A stretch of 55,377 nt of DNA, taken from contig OMXJ01000018.1 of assembly GCA_900315015.1 (NCBI GenBank), forward strand, positions 1 to 55,377, written 5' to 3'. Position 1 is the first letter of the stretch, and every line of letters starts with the position of its first letter. Shown piece after piece: positions 16,999 to 25,948 of the stretch. Made by a program: the position numbers and the translations under genes. The DNA comes from an uncultured Eubacteriales bacterium (GTDB lineage Bacteria; Bacillota; Clostridia; Lachnospirales; Lachnospiraceae). Below the pieces are notes generated by a model. It did not search any database. It was not told the DNA's origin and was given only the letters and a program-made list of their open reading frames with translations.

Positions 16999-18004
16999 AC
17001 ATTTCCCTTATCCTTTCACTAACTGCCTTTTCAGGTAAATCATTGAGCTTACCTGAAATTATAATGCGTACTGTCTTTATCTCGTTTTCTCTTCCTAGAA
17101 CATAAGCTGCAAGAGGTCCGATGGTAAAAGCATGATAAAGCTCAGGCTTTATCTTCTCGATGATCTGATCATCACACCACTTCTCAAAAGCCGCCATGCC
17201 CTTCTTAATCTCACTGATAGCACCCGAAAATTCAGTCTTCTCAAGATAATCATATAAAGGCTGAAAATTATTTCTATCGCACTTTAGTGCACTATCAATA
17301 AGTTCCTTTAAATCAAGCTCATCAATATCGCTTAAGGCATTCATATAAAACGCCCTATCCTTTTTGAACTTAATTCCTCTAACTATTACCTTTATATCAG
17401 CTCCCGCAACAGTAAGCTTTGCGTATAGCCTTAGAATATCATTTTGTGCTTCTTTTCCGGCCTTATAAATAGCATCAAGAGCCGCCTTATCAATCATGAT
17501 GTCACAAAGCTGACCATCATCCGTATGAAGAAGAGTAGTAAGAACATCTTCAGCAAGCCTTGCCATATCCTTTGGCAGAGCTGAAAAATCCTTCTTTTTT
17601 ACGGCATCCCTTATTTTTTCGTAAGGAACTGTAGTGCCTGTTTTTATGAAAATATTATCATGATCCTTATCTGAAGCCGTATCCTTAATAGCTGCCTTTA
17701 GATTGTGATAATCATTGGAAATATGGAACACATCAAAAGCTGATTTCTCAACTCCAAGCTCCTCTAGCTGTTTCCAGGTCTTATCCCTCTCAGCCTCGAA
17801 CATTCTGTCCGCACGGGATGCATCATCAAGTGAAGCAAGTTCAGGCTTGCCCTCACCTGTCTCCCATCCCTTATCCCTGAGAAGCTTCATGCAATCATCG
17901 AAGCTTTCCGCTGATACAAGCTGGTTAATAAACTGATCTGAAAGAAGAGAGATCTCTTTAAAACGAATACGCGCAACTGCATAAATATAATCCTTTTGCG
18001 ACAT
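16991..18004 (-). CDS. ntpC: V-type ATPase subunit C (d-type, links stalk to ring)
   Basis: A 337-residue helical subunit (AC39/vATP-synt family) that sits on the proteolipid ring and receives D/F. The start YIYAVARIRFKEISLLSDQFINQLVSAESFDDCMKLLRDKGW is characteristic, as is the near-C-terminal IGPLAAYVLGRENEIKTVRIIISGKLN. A ribosome site GAAGGAGG precedes the ATG by 5 bp. It lies 15 bp after ntpE. Confidence 0.95.
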   Translation of the reverse strand: MSQKDYIYAVARIRFKEISLLSDQFINQLVSAESFDDCMKLLRDKGWETGEGKPELASLDDASRADRMFEAERDKTWKQLEELGVEKSAFDVFHISNDYHNLKAAIKDTASDKDHDNIFIKTGTTVPYEKIRDAVKKKDFSALPKDMARLAEDVLTTLLHTDDGQLCDIMIDKAALDAIYKAGKEAQNDILRLYAKLTVAGADIKVIVRGIKFKKDRAFYMNALSDIDELDLKELIDSALKCDRNNFQPLYDYLEKTEFSGAISEIKKGMAAFEKWCDDQIIEKIKPELYHAFTIGPLAAYVLGRENEIKTVRIIISGKLNDLPEKAVSERIREMYA

Positions 18005-18019
18005 ATGGCCTCCTTCTTA

Positions 18020-18622
18020 TCAGTTAAATAAAATCTTTGCTACAGCATCGATCTTAGTTTCTTTCGCACTATCAATAAGTGCTTCAAAGGTACAGTTTTC
18101 TTCGATTCCATCATAACTAAGAATGAAACCGCCCTTAATATCTCTTACTTCATCTGAAATACAAAGCTTTGCATTATTCTTGCCTGCTGCTTTAAGAGCT
18201 GCATTTACCTTGCTCTCAAAATCTGCAGAAAGCTTTGTCTTTCCGTCTTTATTAAAAATAATAGCTCCTGCCTTGTCCTGGGCATTCTTAACAGCTACCT
18301 TGATACAGAAATCATTATAAGCTGCACCATCTAGCTTTAAAAGCTTATCATAAGCTTCATCAAAGATGCTGCTGATTATCTCCTGCTTTGCAGAAAGAAG
18401 AGTTTTTCTCTTAATAAGATCTGCAGCTGAATCACCGCGCTTCTTAATATCTGCTGCCTTGGCCTGGCCCTGCTTTTTAATTTCACTGACCTTGCCCTCT
18501 GCTTCCTTAGCAGTATCTTCTGCAAACTTTGCTGCCTCACTCGCAGCCTCATCAAGGATTTCTTTTGCCTTAGCCTCGGACTCTTCCTTTATACCCGAAA
18601 GTATCTTTTCTAAGCCTGTCAT
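18020..18622 (-). CDS. ntpE: V-type ATPase subunit E (peripheral stalk)
   Basis: A 200-residue protein with a long Ala/Glu/Lys-rich helix (about 5-95) that pairs with the NtpF-type subunit as peripheral stator, followed by the globular C-terminal domain (GGFILSYDGIEENCTFEALID) that contacts B. GAAAGGATTGAT precedes the ATG. Position between ntpK and ntpC is as expected. Confidence 0.92.
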   Translation of the reverse strand: MTGLEKILSGIKEESEAKAKEILDEAASEAAKFAEDTAKEAEGKVSEIKKQGQAKAADIKKRGDSAADLIKRKTLLSAKQEIISSIFDEAYDKLLKLDGAAYNDFCIKVAVKNAQDKAGAIIFNKDGKTKLSADFESKVNAALKAAGKNNAKLCISDEVRDIKGGFILSYDGIEENCTFEALIDSAKETKIDAVAKILFN

Positions 18623-18668
18623 ATCAATCCTTTCGTCATCTTATTTTATTCAATCGGTAATTCACCTA

Positions 18669-19148
<480 letters not shown>

Positions 19149-19237
19149 TTAATCCTCCTAAAGATTATTATTAAATTTAATATTATTAACGGGAATACCC
19201 GTCTACAACTAATTACACCTATGGCAAAATCCAAATA

Positions 19238-21283
19238 TTACTTTGCCGATTCTTTCTTTGCTTTAATCGTTTCGCCGTTCTTTACCTTAAGATACTTTGT
19301 ATTCATTGTAAAAGGCTTAAAGGCTTTTCCTTCACCTTCATAGAATTTTCCAAAGAATTCAACATAGGTAAGACGGTTTGTATGAACGTATGCACCAAGT
19401 ACATTAATACCAAAGTTAAGAGTATGACCGATAACAAAAATGATAATGAAGAAAATCGCTCCAACAATTCCTCCACCAGCCATAGCACCCATCATGTTAA
19501 ACACCTGGGCAATCATGCCTGTAGCAAGACCCAAAGCTAAAAGTCTTGAATAAGAAAGAATGTCACCTAAGTAACTCGAAACACCGTAAAGTGAATAGAG
19601 ACCTCTACCAATACGAACTCCCCAGTTTTTCGAATCACGTCCTCCGGTAAGAACAATTCCAACTGCACCGATAATAGCAACATACTTAGCTATTTCACCT
19701 GCTGCTACAGGAAGTGCTGCTTTTGACATACCGAACATCGAGCAAGCTGTTGCACTTGATAACAAAAGTGCTACAAGTCCTCCGATAAGGAACCACCAAA
19801 AAACCGTATCACAGATAGCAGACCAAACATCGTGTGCCTTTATATTCATATATGCCTTTGCACCAAGACCTACAAAAATATGAATAATACCAACTGCGAA
19901 AGCGAGTCTTAAAACACCCATAGGATCTGTATTAGGATCCATCCAGTGCCAAAGAGTGATTTCTTTTCCAAAAAACGTTCTTGCAACAACAGGAATGGTA
20001 TCTGCAAAAAAGCTACCAAATAACACACCCATAATCGTTGTTCCAATACCACAGCCTAAAAACAATCCAAAAAACTTTTTCGTTCCAGGCTCCATGTTCT
20101 TGAACCTAAGTAAAAGCGTTCCACAGGCAATCGTTAATATCAAACCATAACCTGCATCCGAGAACATAAATCCAAACAAAATATAATAGAAAAGTGCCGA
20201 AATGAACGATGGATCAATATCTCCTTTTCCCGGTAGTGAAAAGCTCTCAACTACAGACTCAAGAGGTGCTGCAAAAGCATTATTCTTAAGCTTTACCGGA
20301 ACCTCTTCATCCTCTGCCGGCTTAATGAACTCAAGAGAAAGTTCAAAATTCTCATTCAGCTTCTCCTCAAGATCCTTCTCATCCTTTTGAACGATAAATC
20401 CCTCAAGAATAAATACTCTCTCTGACTGTCCAAGCTCGTGAATAACCTCATACTTATCTGAACGCATCTTATAATAGTCGCTCATGAGCTTTAATGCTTC
20501 GCGCTTTGGAGCAAGGGCTTTTATCTTTTCCTCATCCTCTTTGATTTCTTCCATCAAAGTTTTTTCTTCAATACTAAGCGCATCCATCATTTCTGCTGGA
20601 ACAATTTCAGACTTGACCGGCCTTGCAAAATTCATTGTCCTAAGCGCTGCCTCGACCTCTCCTGCATCCTTTTTAAGACACAGCACATATAAGCAGGTCT
20701 GCGAAGCCATGGCATTAACAATTTCTACATCAACTCCGGTAATCTGTGGACATAGCTCGCTAATTCTTGTCTGTACGCTTTCCACCGTTTCCTTACCAGG
20801 AAGAATTCCAATGAACGCCCTGGTCTTCTTAGTTCCTTTAAAATCGATAGGAATATCAAGTCCCATCCATGGTTCAAGGGCCGTTCTATTATTTTCAATC
20901 CTAGGAATGCCCGCTTTATTTTCTTCAATCTGCTTATTAAGTGACTGAATTTTGTAAGCAACCTTCATAAGCTCATCGTGCTTTGTCGTTTCCTCATTGA
21001 AAACAGACGCATCGATGGTTTTTCTTCCTTCAAGTGAAGAAAAGAGAGAACTCTTTTCCGGCGCATAATAATTAAGTATCCTAAGCGCATCTTCACATAT
21101 TTCAGAATTCTTATTAAAGGTAGTTACCTCAGTAGCGGTATCCTCATTCTTAAAAACCTGATCCTGTTCATAGGACGTGTCTTTGACATCAATAACACTT
21201 TCATGCTGAAGGAATTCAAGAATTTTCTTTCTATCTTTCCTTTTGGCTATGATCCTGACACGGTCCACAGGTAAAATCGCCAT
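19238..21283 (-). CDS. ntpI: V-type ATPase subunit I (a-subunit, stator)
   Basis: A 681-residue stator that provides the ion half-channels. The N-terminal cytoplasmic half (1-350) has two long coiled-coil stretches (LNKQIEENKAGIPRIENNR and EEKTLMEEIKEDEEKIKALAPKR). The C-terminal half has about 7-8 membrane helices (FYYILFGFMFSDAGYG at about 365, ending in FFIIIFVIGHTLNFGINVLGAYVHTNRLTYVEFFGKF). SRLLALGLATGMIAQV carries the essential Arg of the family. AAAGGAGGTTATAA precedes the ATG. Confidence 0.95.
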   Translation of the reverse strand: MAILPVDRVRIIAKRKDRKKILEFLQHESVIDVKDTSYEQDQVFKNEDTATEVTTFNKNSEICEDALRILNYYAPEKSSLFSSLEGRKTIDASVFNEETTKHDELMKVAYKIQSLNKQIEENKAGIPRIENNRTALEPWMGLDIPIDFKGTKKTRAFIGILPGKETVESVQTRISELCPQITGVDVEIVNAMASQTCLYVLCLKKDAGEVEAALRTMNFARPVKSEIVPAEMMDALSIEEKTLMEEIKEDEEKIKALAPKREALKLMSDYYKMRSDKYEVIHELGQSERVFILEGFIVQKDEKDLEEKLNENFELSLEFIKPAEDEEVPVKLKNNAFAAPLESVVESFSLPGKGDIDPSFISALFYYILFGFMFSDAGYGLILTIACGTLLLRFKNMEPGTKKFFGLFLGCGIGTTIMGVLFGSFFADTIPVVARTFFGKEITLWHWMDPNTDPMGVLRLAFAVGIIHIFVGLGAKAYMNIKAHDVWSAICDTVFWWFLIGGLVALLLSSATACSMFGMSKAALPVAAGEIAKYVAIIGAVGIVLTGGRDSKNWGVRIGRGLYSLYGVSSYLGDILSYSRLLALGLATGMIAQVFNMMGAMAGGGIVGAIFFIIIFVIGHTLNFGINVLGAYVHTNRLTYVEFFGKFYEGEGKAFKPFTMNTKYLKVKNGETIKAKKESAK

Positions 21284-21330
21284 TTATAACCTCCTTTGAA
21301 GCTGTATTTGACAAAAAGAACAATCCGGTA

Positions 21331-21654
21331 TCAAGCTCCCGTAATTGATTCAATGATCATATCAACTGCAGCTGTTTTTTTAGAACTAATATGCTCCTTA
21401 AGCCTTTTTGACTCAAGAATTGCCGAAGCCTCTGCCTCCTTCTTTAGCTTATCGCTCACAGATTCAGCTTCACCAGCCATTTTCTTAGCCGCATCAGTAG
21501 CTTTCTTAATCATATCATTCGCTTCTTCAGTAGCTTTTTTCATGGCATCATCCAAATTGGCCTCGGCCTGCTGTCTCGCCATCTTAATAACATCATCAGC
21601 CTCAAGCTCTGCCTTTCTGATGGCATCAATAGTATCCTTGCCCAAGGTATCCAC
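21331..21654 (-). CDS. ntpF: V-type ATPase peripheral stalk subunit (NtpF/AhaH type)
   Basis: A 107-residue, almost entirely helical Ala/Lys/Glu-rich coiled-coil protein (DTIDAIRKAELEADDVIKMARQQAEANLDDAMKKA). By composition, length and position as first gene before ntpI it is the G-type partner of subunit E in the stator. It has a very strong ribosome site (AAGGAGGTGGATACC-ATG). No clear promoter fits in the 46 bp between it and the DUF402 stop, so transcription probably comes from upstream. Confidence 0.88.
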   Translation of the reverse strand: MDTLGKDTIDAIRKAELEADDVIKMARQQAEANLDDAMKKATEEANDMIKKATDAAKKMAGEAESVSDKLKKEAEASAILESKRLKEHISSKKTAAVDMIIESITGA

Positions 21655-21700
21655 CTCCTTGTTCAGATTTTAAATCCCACTCATTTTAATATAACCCCAT

Positions 21701-22198
21701 TTACAGTGCCTTTCCTACTGCTTTTTCCATTTCAATTTTTACATTCTCAAGGCCGCCGTCATAAATAAGTTTTAGCAAAGTATCAAGTGAGCGAAGCGCG
21801 AAAGACAAAGTCTTTGCATCTACAAGCTCATTATCAAGAGCATCAGCAGCCTCGTCACTATCAACAACAAAATAGCTTCCATCCGGATTAATAATGACAT
21901 CCATAAGCAGGTCAACGAAATAAATGCTCTCTATTTCATCCCCCTCCTTCCTGATGTCAGGGCGCATGATGTCACAATACCAATGCACAAACTTACCCTC
22001 CGAATCATAGATTCTGCTTATCTTATAACCATTCTTCATGAAATATGCTGAAACACCACTAGCAATGTCACTTCTAGGCTTAAGCGTATCCCAGCTGGTA
22101 ATAATAAGCTCATCAGAATACATAAGGATCTTATCATCCTTTAATTCTATAGTTTCAAATGGAATATAACGTTTTCTAAATAGCTTTGGATAATCCAT
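21701..22198 (-). CDS. DUF402 domain protein (FomD/nucleoside-diphosphatase-like)
   Basis: A 165-residue protein of the DUF402/FomD-like beta-barrel family, whose studied members (Ntdp, FomD) hydrolyse nucleotide phosphates with divalent metals. The central block YDSEGKFVHWYCDIMRPDIRKEGDEIESIYFVDLLMDVIINPDG carries the Tyr, Asp and Glu residues typical of the family metal site, followed by a DSDEAADAL helix. I chose the second ATG at 22198 because GGAGGT lies 5 bp before it; the first ATG (22210) overlaps that ribosome site. It sits 20 bp after the DUF885 gene and just before ntpF. Confidence 0.85.
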   Translation of the reverse strand: MDYPKLFRKRYIPFETIELKDDKILMYSDELIITSWDTLKPRSDIASGVSAYFMKNGYKISRIYDSEGKFVHWYCDIMRPDIRKEGDEIESIYFVDLLMDVIINPDGSYFVVDSDEAADALDNELVDAKTLSFALRSLDTLLKLIYDGGLENVKIEMEKAVGKAL

Positions 22199-22218
22199 AT
22201 GCACCTCCATCTCAACAC

Positions 22219-24108
22219 TTATTTCAGCTTTTCAGCAAGCCACTCATTAAATTTATCTTCAAGCACATCATAAGGAACCTCTCCGAGATTTACAATAAAG
22301 GAATTAAAATCCTTAAGACTATACTTATCACCAAGAGCAGTCTCTGCATTATATCTCATGTTTTCTATCTCGCAGTAACCAAAAGAATAAGGCATATAAG
22401 TTCCCGGCTCTGCTGAAAGAGTGTCATAAATACTATCTATAGTTCCCTCATCTTCTATACCAAAATTATTGATAAGGAAGAAACCTAGCTTTTCTTTATC
22501 CCAGGCATCATAATTGATACCTATGTCCATAAGTCCATATAAACACATGGTAACTGCATTGTTAGTTTGAAGAACAGCTGCCGCATCCGGATCATCATAC
22601 TCATAGCGGTAAGCTGCTGTTTCAACATATACAGCCCAGCCCTCAGCGTATCCACTAGTACCAATAAGCTTTCTTAAATCACTAGTTCCATTAACATGCC
22701 CCATTACAGCCTGGTAGAGATGTCCCGGATAGCCCTCATGCGCCAAGGTAGTAAAAAGATCAGTACCACTTCCAGCACCGCCATTATTTATGTAGATAAC
22801 ATTATCATCATACTTATCAACAGGTGGTGTAAGATACATTGCAGGGCTTACGAAATCCTGAAGAGACTCTGGAACATAATTCACCTTATAATTAACCTCT
22901 GGAAACTGAGGATAATCCTTAACTATTGCAGTTTTCAAAAATTCAAGCTGCTCTTCGGGAGATTTCTCGTTGATCTCAGGCACATTGCTAATTGCATTAT
23001 TATATGCATCCGGATTATTAGAAACTATCTTAGTAAGATCACCAAGTAACCTTCCTTCGACATTATTAATAAGGCTCTTTATTTCCTTAATGCTTTTAGT
23101 GGTTCCACAATCATGCTGCACTAAACGCTCGTAATACTCTTTACCGCCTTCTACATTAGCTATTCCACCTTCATACTTTCCAGTACCCTTAAGCTCTGAA
23201 AGGGTATCAATAAGTGTCTGATAAGCTGGAACAACATAATTCTTTACGGCATCAGTATTCTTAGCCGCATAATCATCTATTTCCTCATCTGAAAGAGTTG
23301 AACCATCATCGCCTACAAATTTCTTTAACCTATCTTCAAAATCAGTAATAAGGAAATTATCCTCTGGCTTTTCTGCAAAAGTCTTGCACTGGTCAATGAT
23401 GGACTGGGCAGTGCTATCCGGCATAAATAAGCCCGCTTTAGATTTTTCTTTCTCAAACTCTGCAATCTGCCCGAAGTAATCAGGAACAGCCTTTAATACC
23501 TCAATATATCTATCAATGTCTTCTTTATTATAGAAGACATATTCAGCTAAAAGAATAGGAAGCTGCGCCTGTATTCCAGTTGTAGGTCCGAGCTGCTCAT
23601 CAAAATAATAGCTGCTATTATAGAGCTCTAAGCCTGAATTAAACGAAAACTTCAACGAATCATAAGTAAGCTTTTGCTCATCACTTAGAAGCTCGTAGTT
23701 AAAGGTCTCAAGCTCAGCAAGTTCTTCATTTGAAATCTTTTTATCCTCTTCAAAAAAATCATAAGAATACTCTCCAAGACCTAAGCCATTTGGATCTATT
23801 CCATAATTCTCCGGGTATGCAACCATATAATGAAGAGAAAGTGCATCAACACTAACAGATTCAGCAAAAAGCTCTTTACAATACTCATCAAAGGCCGACT
23901 GAACACTTGCCGCATCCTGACTTCCCTGATCTGCAGGCTTTCCATCAGTGCTACCGCCATCTACATTTGAATTAGCAGAGGTCAAATCCTGAATATCATT
24001 ATTATCTGATTTCTTGCTGCAACCTGTAACTGATATGCTGCTAAACAAGATCATTGCTGATAGACCAACAGCAAATGCTCTCCTTTTTTTATATTTTTTA
24101 TTTCTCAT
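22219..24108 (-). CDS. DUF885 metallopeptidase-like lipoprotein
   Basis: A 629-residue exported lipoprotein. The basic start RNKKYKKRR, a hydrophobic segment and SVTGC (lipobox) indicate lipidation, followed by a Ser/Asp/Gly-rich linker. The DUF885 domain fills the rest, with the diagnostic zinc-binding HEGYPGH in TTLAHEGYPGHLYQ and ESL..GWAVY-like YAEGWAVYVET. The family is M32/gluzincin-like, so surface peptide or dipeptide hydrolysis is likely. A GTG three codons upstream (24117) is an alternative start; the ATG at 24108 gives a more usual signal peptide. It has a consensus promoter and a candidate operator upstream and may co-transcribe with DUF402 and the V-ATPase genes. Confidence 0.88.
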   Translation of the reverse strand: MRNKKYKKRRAFAVGLSAMILFSSISVTGCSKKSDNNDIQDLTSANSNVDGGSTDGKPADQGSQDAASVQSAFDEYCKELFAESVSVDALSLHYMVAYPENYGIDPNGLGLGEYSYDFFEEDKKISNEELAELETFNYELLSDEQKLTYDSLKFSFNSGLELYNSSYYFDEQLGPTTGIQAQLPILLAEYVFYNKEDIDRYIEVLKAVPDYFGQIAEFEKEKSKAGLFMPDSTAQSIIDQCKTFAEKPEDNFLITDFEDRLKKFVGDDGSTLSDEEIDDYAAKNTDAVKNYVVPAYQTLIDTLSELKGTGKYEGGIANVEGGKEYYERLVQHDCGTTKSIKEIKSLINNVEGRLLGDLTKIVSNNPDAYNNAISNVPEINEKSPEEQLEFLKTAIVKDYPQFPEVNYKVNYVPESLQDFVSPAMYLTPPVDKYDDNVIYINNGGAGSGTDLFTTLAHEGYPGHLYQAVMGHVNGTSDLRKLIGTSGYAEGWAVYVETAAYRYEYDDPDAAAVLQTNNAVTMCLYGLMDIGINYDAWDKEKLGFFLINNFGIEDEGTIDSIYDTLSAEPGTYMPYSFGYCEIENMRYNAETALGDKYSLKDFNSFIVNLGEVPYDVLEDKFNEWLAEKLK

Positions 24109-24162
24109 AACTCTCACGACTTTCCAAATACAGTTCCTTTAAAATTCACTTTTTTCTAATAT

Positions 24163-24190
24163 TTGGTGATTTTGTTAAATTTTTCACCAA
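24163..24190. promoter_or_regulatory. 28-bp inverted repeat at the DUF885 transcription start
   Basis: Arms TTGGTGA (24163-24169) and TCACCAA (24184-24190), separated by 14 bp of AT-rich sequence. It begins about where the DUF885 transcript should start, so it could be a repressor operator or a 5' hairpin. Confidence 0.5.
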
Positions 24191-24195
24191 GTACC

Positions 24196-24224
24196 ATTAT
24201 ACACAAAAGTGTCAATAATGTCAA
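24196..24224 (-). promoter_or_regulatory. Consensus sigma-A promoter of the DUF885 gene
   Basis: On the minus strand a perfect TTGACA (24224-24219), 17 bp, and a perfect TATAAT (24201-24196). Probably also the main upstream promoter for DUF402 and the V-ATPase genes. Confidence 0.85.
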
Positions 24225-24278
24225 AAAAAATATGGAAAAAAATCATCATTTTGTATATTTTTTTCGAAAAATAAGTAC

Positions 24279-24307
24279 TTGAAACGATTACATCGATATG
24301 ATATAAT
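24279..24307 (+). promoter_or_regulatory. Sigma-A promoter of comM
   Basis: TTGAAA (24279-24284), 17 bp, TATAAT (24302-24307), 33 bp before the ATG. It is divergent from the DUF885 promoter. Confidence 0.8.
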
Positions 24308-24339
24308 AATTTTCTCCGAAAATACAGAAAGAGTATTGA

Positions 24340-25935
24340 ATGTTAAGCAAAATTTCAAGCGCTGCCATAAGCGGCATCGACGCAAATATAATAGAGGTAG
24401 AGACAAATGTCGAAACAGGCTTCCCGGATTTTGAACTGGTAGGTCTTGTTTCTGTATCCATAAAAGAAGCCCGCGAACGCGTGCAGGTTGCCATAAGAAA
24501 CAGCGGCATAAGCTTAAAGCCAATGCGCATCACCATAAATCTTTCACCTGCCGACATCAAAAAGAACGGTACAGGCTTCGATCTACCAATAGCCCTATCT
24601 CTCCTATCCGCATATCAATTGATAGGAATCACACCTTATTCACAGAACTTTCTAAAAACGACCTTATTCACAGGCGAACTCTCCCTAAGTGGTAAAATCA
24701 ACAGAATAAACGGAATACTTCCAATAGCCTGCGCCGCACTTGAAGGCGGCTTTAAAAACATCGTGGTACCAATGGAAAATCTAAGAGAAGCTTCCTGCGT
24801 TAGCGGACTTACTGTTTACGGAGCAGAAACCCTGAACGGACTCATTGCTTATTTTAACAGCGAAAAAGCAAGTACTGGTAATGAAGAAATAGATAATAAT
24901 CTTCTAGAACAAAAATACGGCATAAAACGTGCCATCCCAGAAGAATACTGTGCTGATGGAGAAATCAGCATACTCCATGATTTCTCAGAGGTAGCAGGAC
25001 AAAGTGCAGTAAAAAGAGCTGCAGAAGTGGCAGCCGCAGGCATGCACAATATTTTATTATCAGGCGCACCCGGTAGCGGAAAAACAATGATAGCCCGCTG
25101 CATACCATATATCCTTCCCCCTTTAAGCTTTAAGGAAAGTCTTGAGGTATCAAAAATCTACAGCGTATGCGGAGAATTCCCCGATAATTCTTCTCTGATA
25201 ACCAAACGTCCCTTTAGAAACCCTCACCATACCATTACAGCCACAGCCCTTACCGGCGGCGGCACAAATCCAATACCTGGCGAAGTAAGCCTTGCAGATA
25301 AAGGAATATTATTCTTAGATGAATTTCCAGAATTTTCAAAGCAATCCATTGAAACCCTCCGAGTTCCATTAGAAGAGCGTCATGTGTGCATCAACCGACT
25401 AAACGGAAGCTTTACCTTTCCAGCTGATTTCATGCTAGTAGCCGCAATGAATCCATGTCCGTGCGGCAATTATCCCGATAGAAACCTTTGTAAATGCAGC
25501 GATCACGAAATAATGCGATATCAGAACAAAATCAGCAGACCAATACTAGACAGAATTGACATATACATAAGGGTTTCAAATCCGCAGTTCTCAGAGCTTA
25601 CAGATAAAAACAAAAAAGGCCGTGAAACCACGGCCCAGATTAGAAAAAGAGTAATTGCAGCAAGAAAAATACAGCTTGAACGCTTTAAGAATGATGGCAT
25701 CACCTGCAATAGTGCCATGACAGTTAGCATGCTAGATAAATACTGTCCTCTTGGTAAAACAGAGCAGGAAATCGTAAAAACAGCCTTTGAGAACTTAAAA
25801 CTCACCGCCAGATCCTACCACCGGCTTATCAAGGTTTCTAGGACCATAGCCGATCTTGATGCAAGTGAAAATATCAAGGCCGAACATATTTACGAAGCCA
25901 TAAGCTATCATAGCACCATAGATGGAAACAAGTAG
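24340..25935 (+). CDS. comM: YifB/ComM-family AAA+ ATPase
   Basis: A 531-residue member of the Mg-chelatase-like family; ComM is a hexameric branch-migration helicase used in natural transformation and recombination. It has an N-terminal Lon-protease-like fold (about 1-175, TGFPDFELVGL), Walker A GAPGSGKT at 242-249, Walker B with LFLDEFPEF, the Cys motif MNPCPCGNYPDRNLCKCS, and a C-terminal Mg_chelatase_C domain (LTARSYHRLIKVSRTIADLD). Length is normal. The ribosome site is weak (AGAAAGAG). It converges on the LRR gene with only 13 bp between stops and no visible terminator. Confidence 0.95.
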   Translation: MLSKISSAAISGIDANIIEVETNVETGFPDFELVGLVSVSIKEARERVQVAIRNSGISLKPMRITINLSPADIKKNGTGFDLPIALSLLSAYQLIGITPYSQNFLKTTLFTGELSLSGKINRINGILPIACAALEGGFKNIVVPMENLREASCVSGLTVYGAETLNGLIAYFNSEKASTGNEEIDNNLLEQKYGIKRAIPEEYCADGEISILHDFSEVAGQSAVKRAAEVAAAGMHNILLSGAPGSGKTMIARCIPYILPPLSFKESLEVSKIYSVCGEFPDNSSLITKRPFRNPHHTITATALTGGGTNPIPGEVSLADKGILFLDEFPEFSKQSIETLRVPLEERHVCINRLNGSFTFPADFMLVAAMNPCPCGNYPDRNLCKCSDHEIMRYQNKISRPILDRIDIYIRVSNPQFSELTDKNKKGRETTAQIRKRVIAARKIQLERFKNDGITCNSAMTVSMLDKYCPLGKTEQEIVKTAFENLKLTARSYHRLIKVSRTIADLDASENIKAEHIYEAISYHSTIDGNK

Positions 25936-25948
25936 GTGAAAGCTATTT

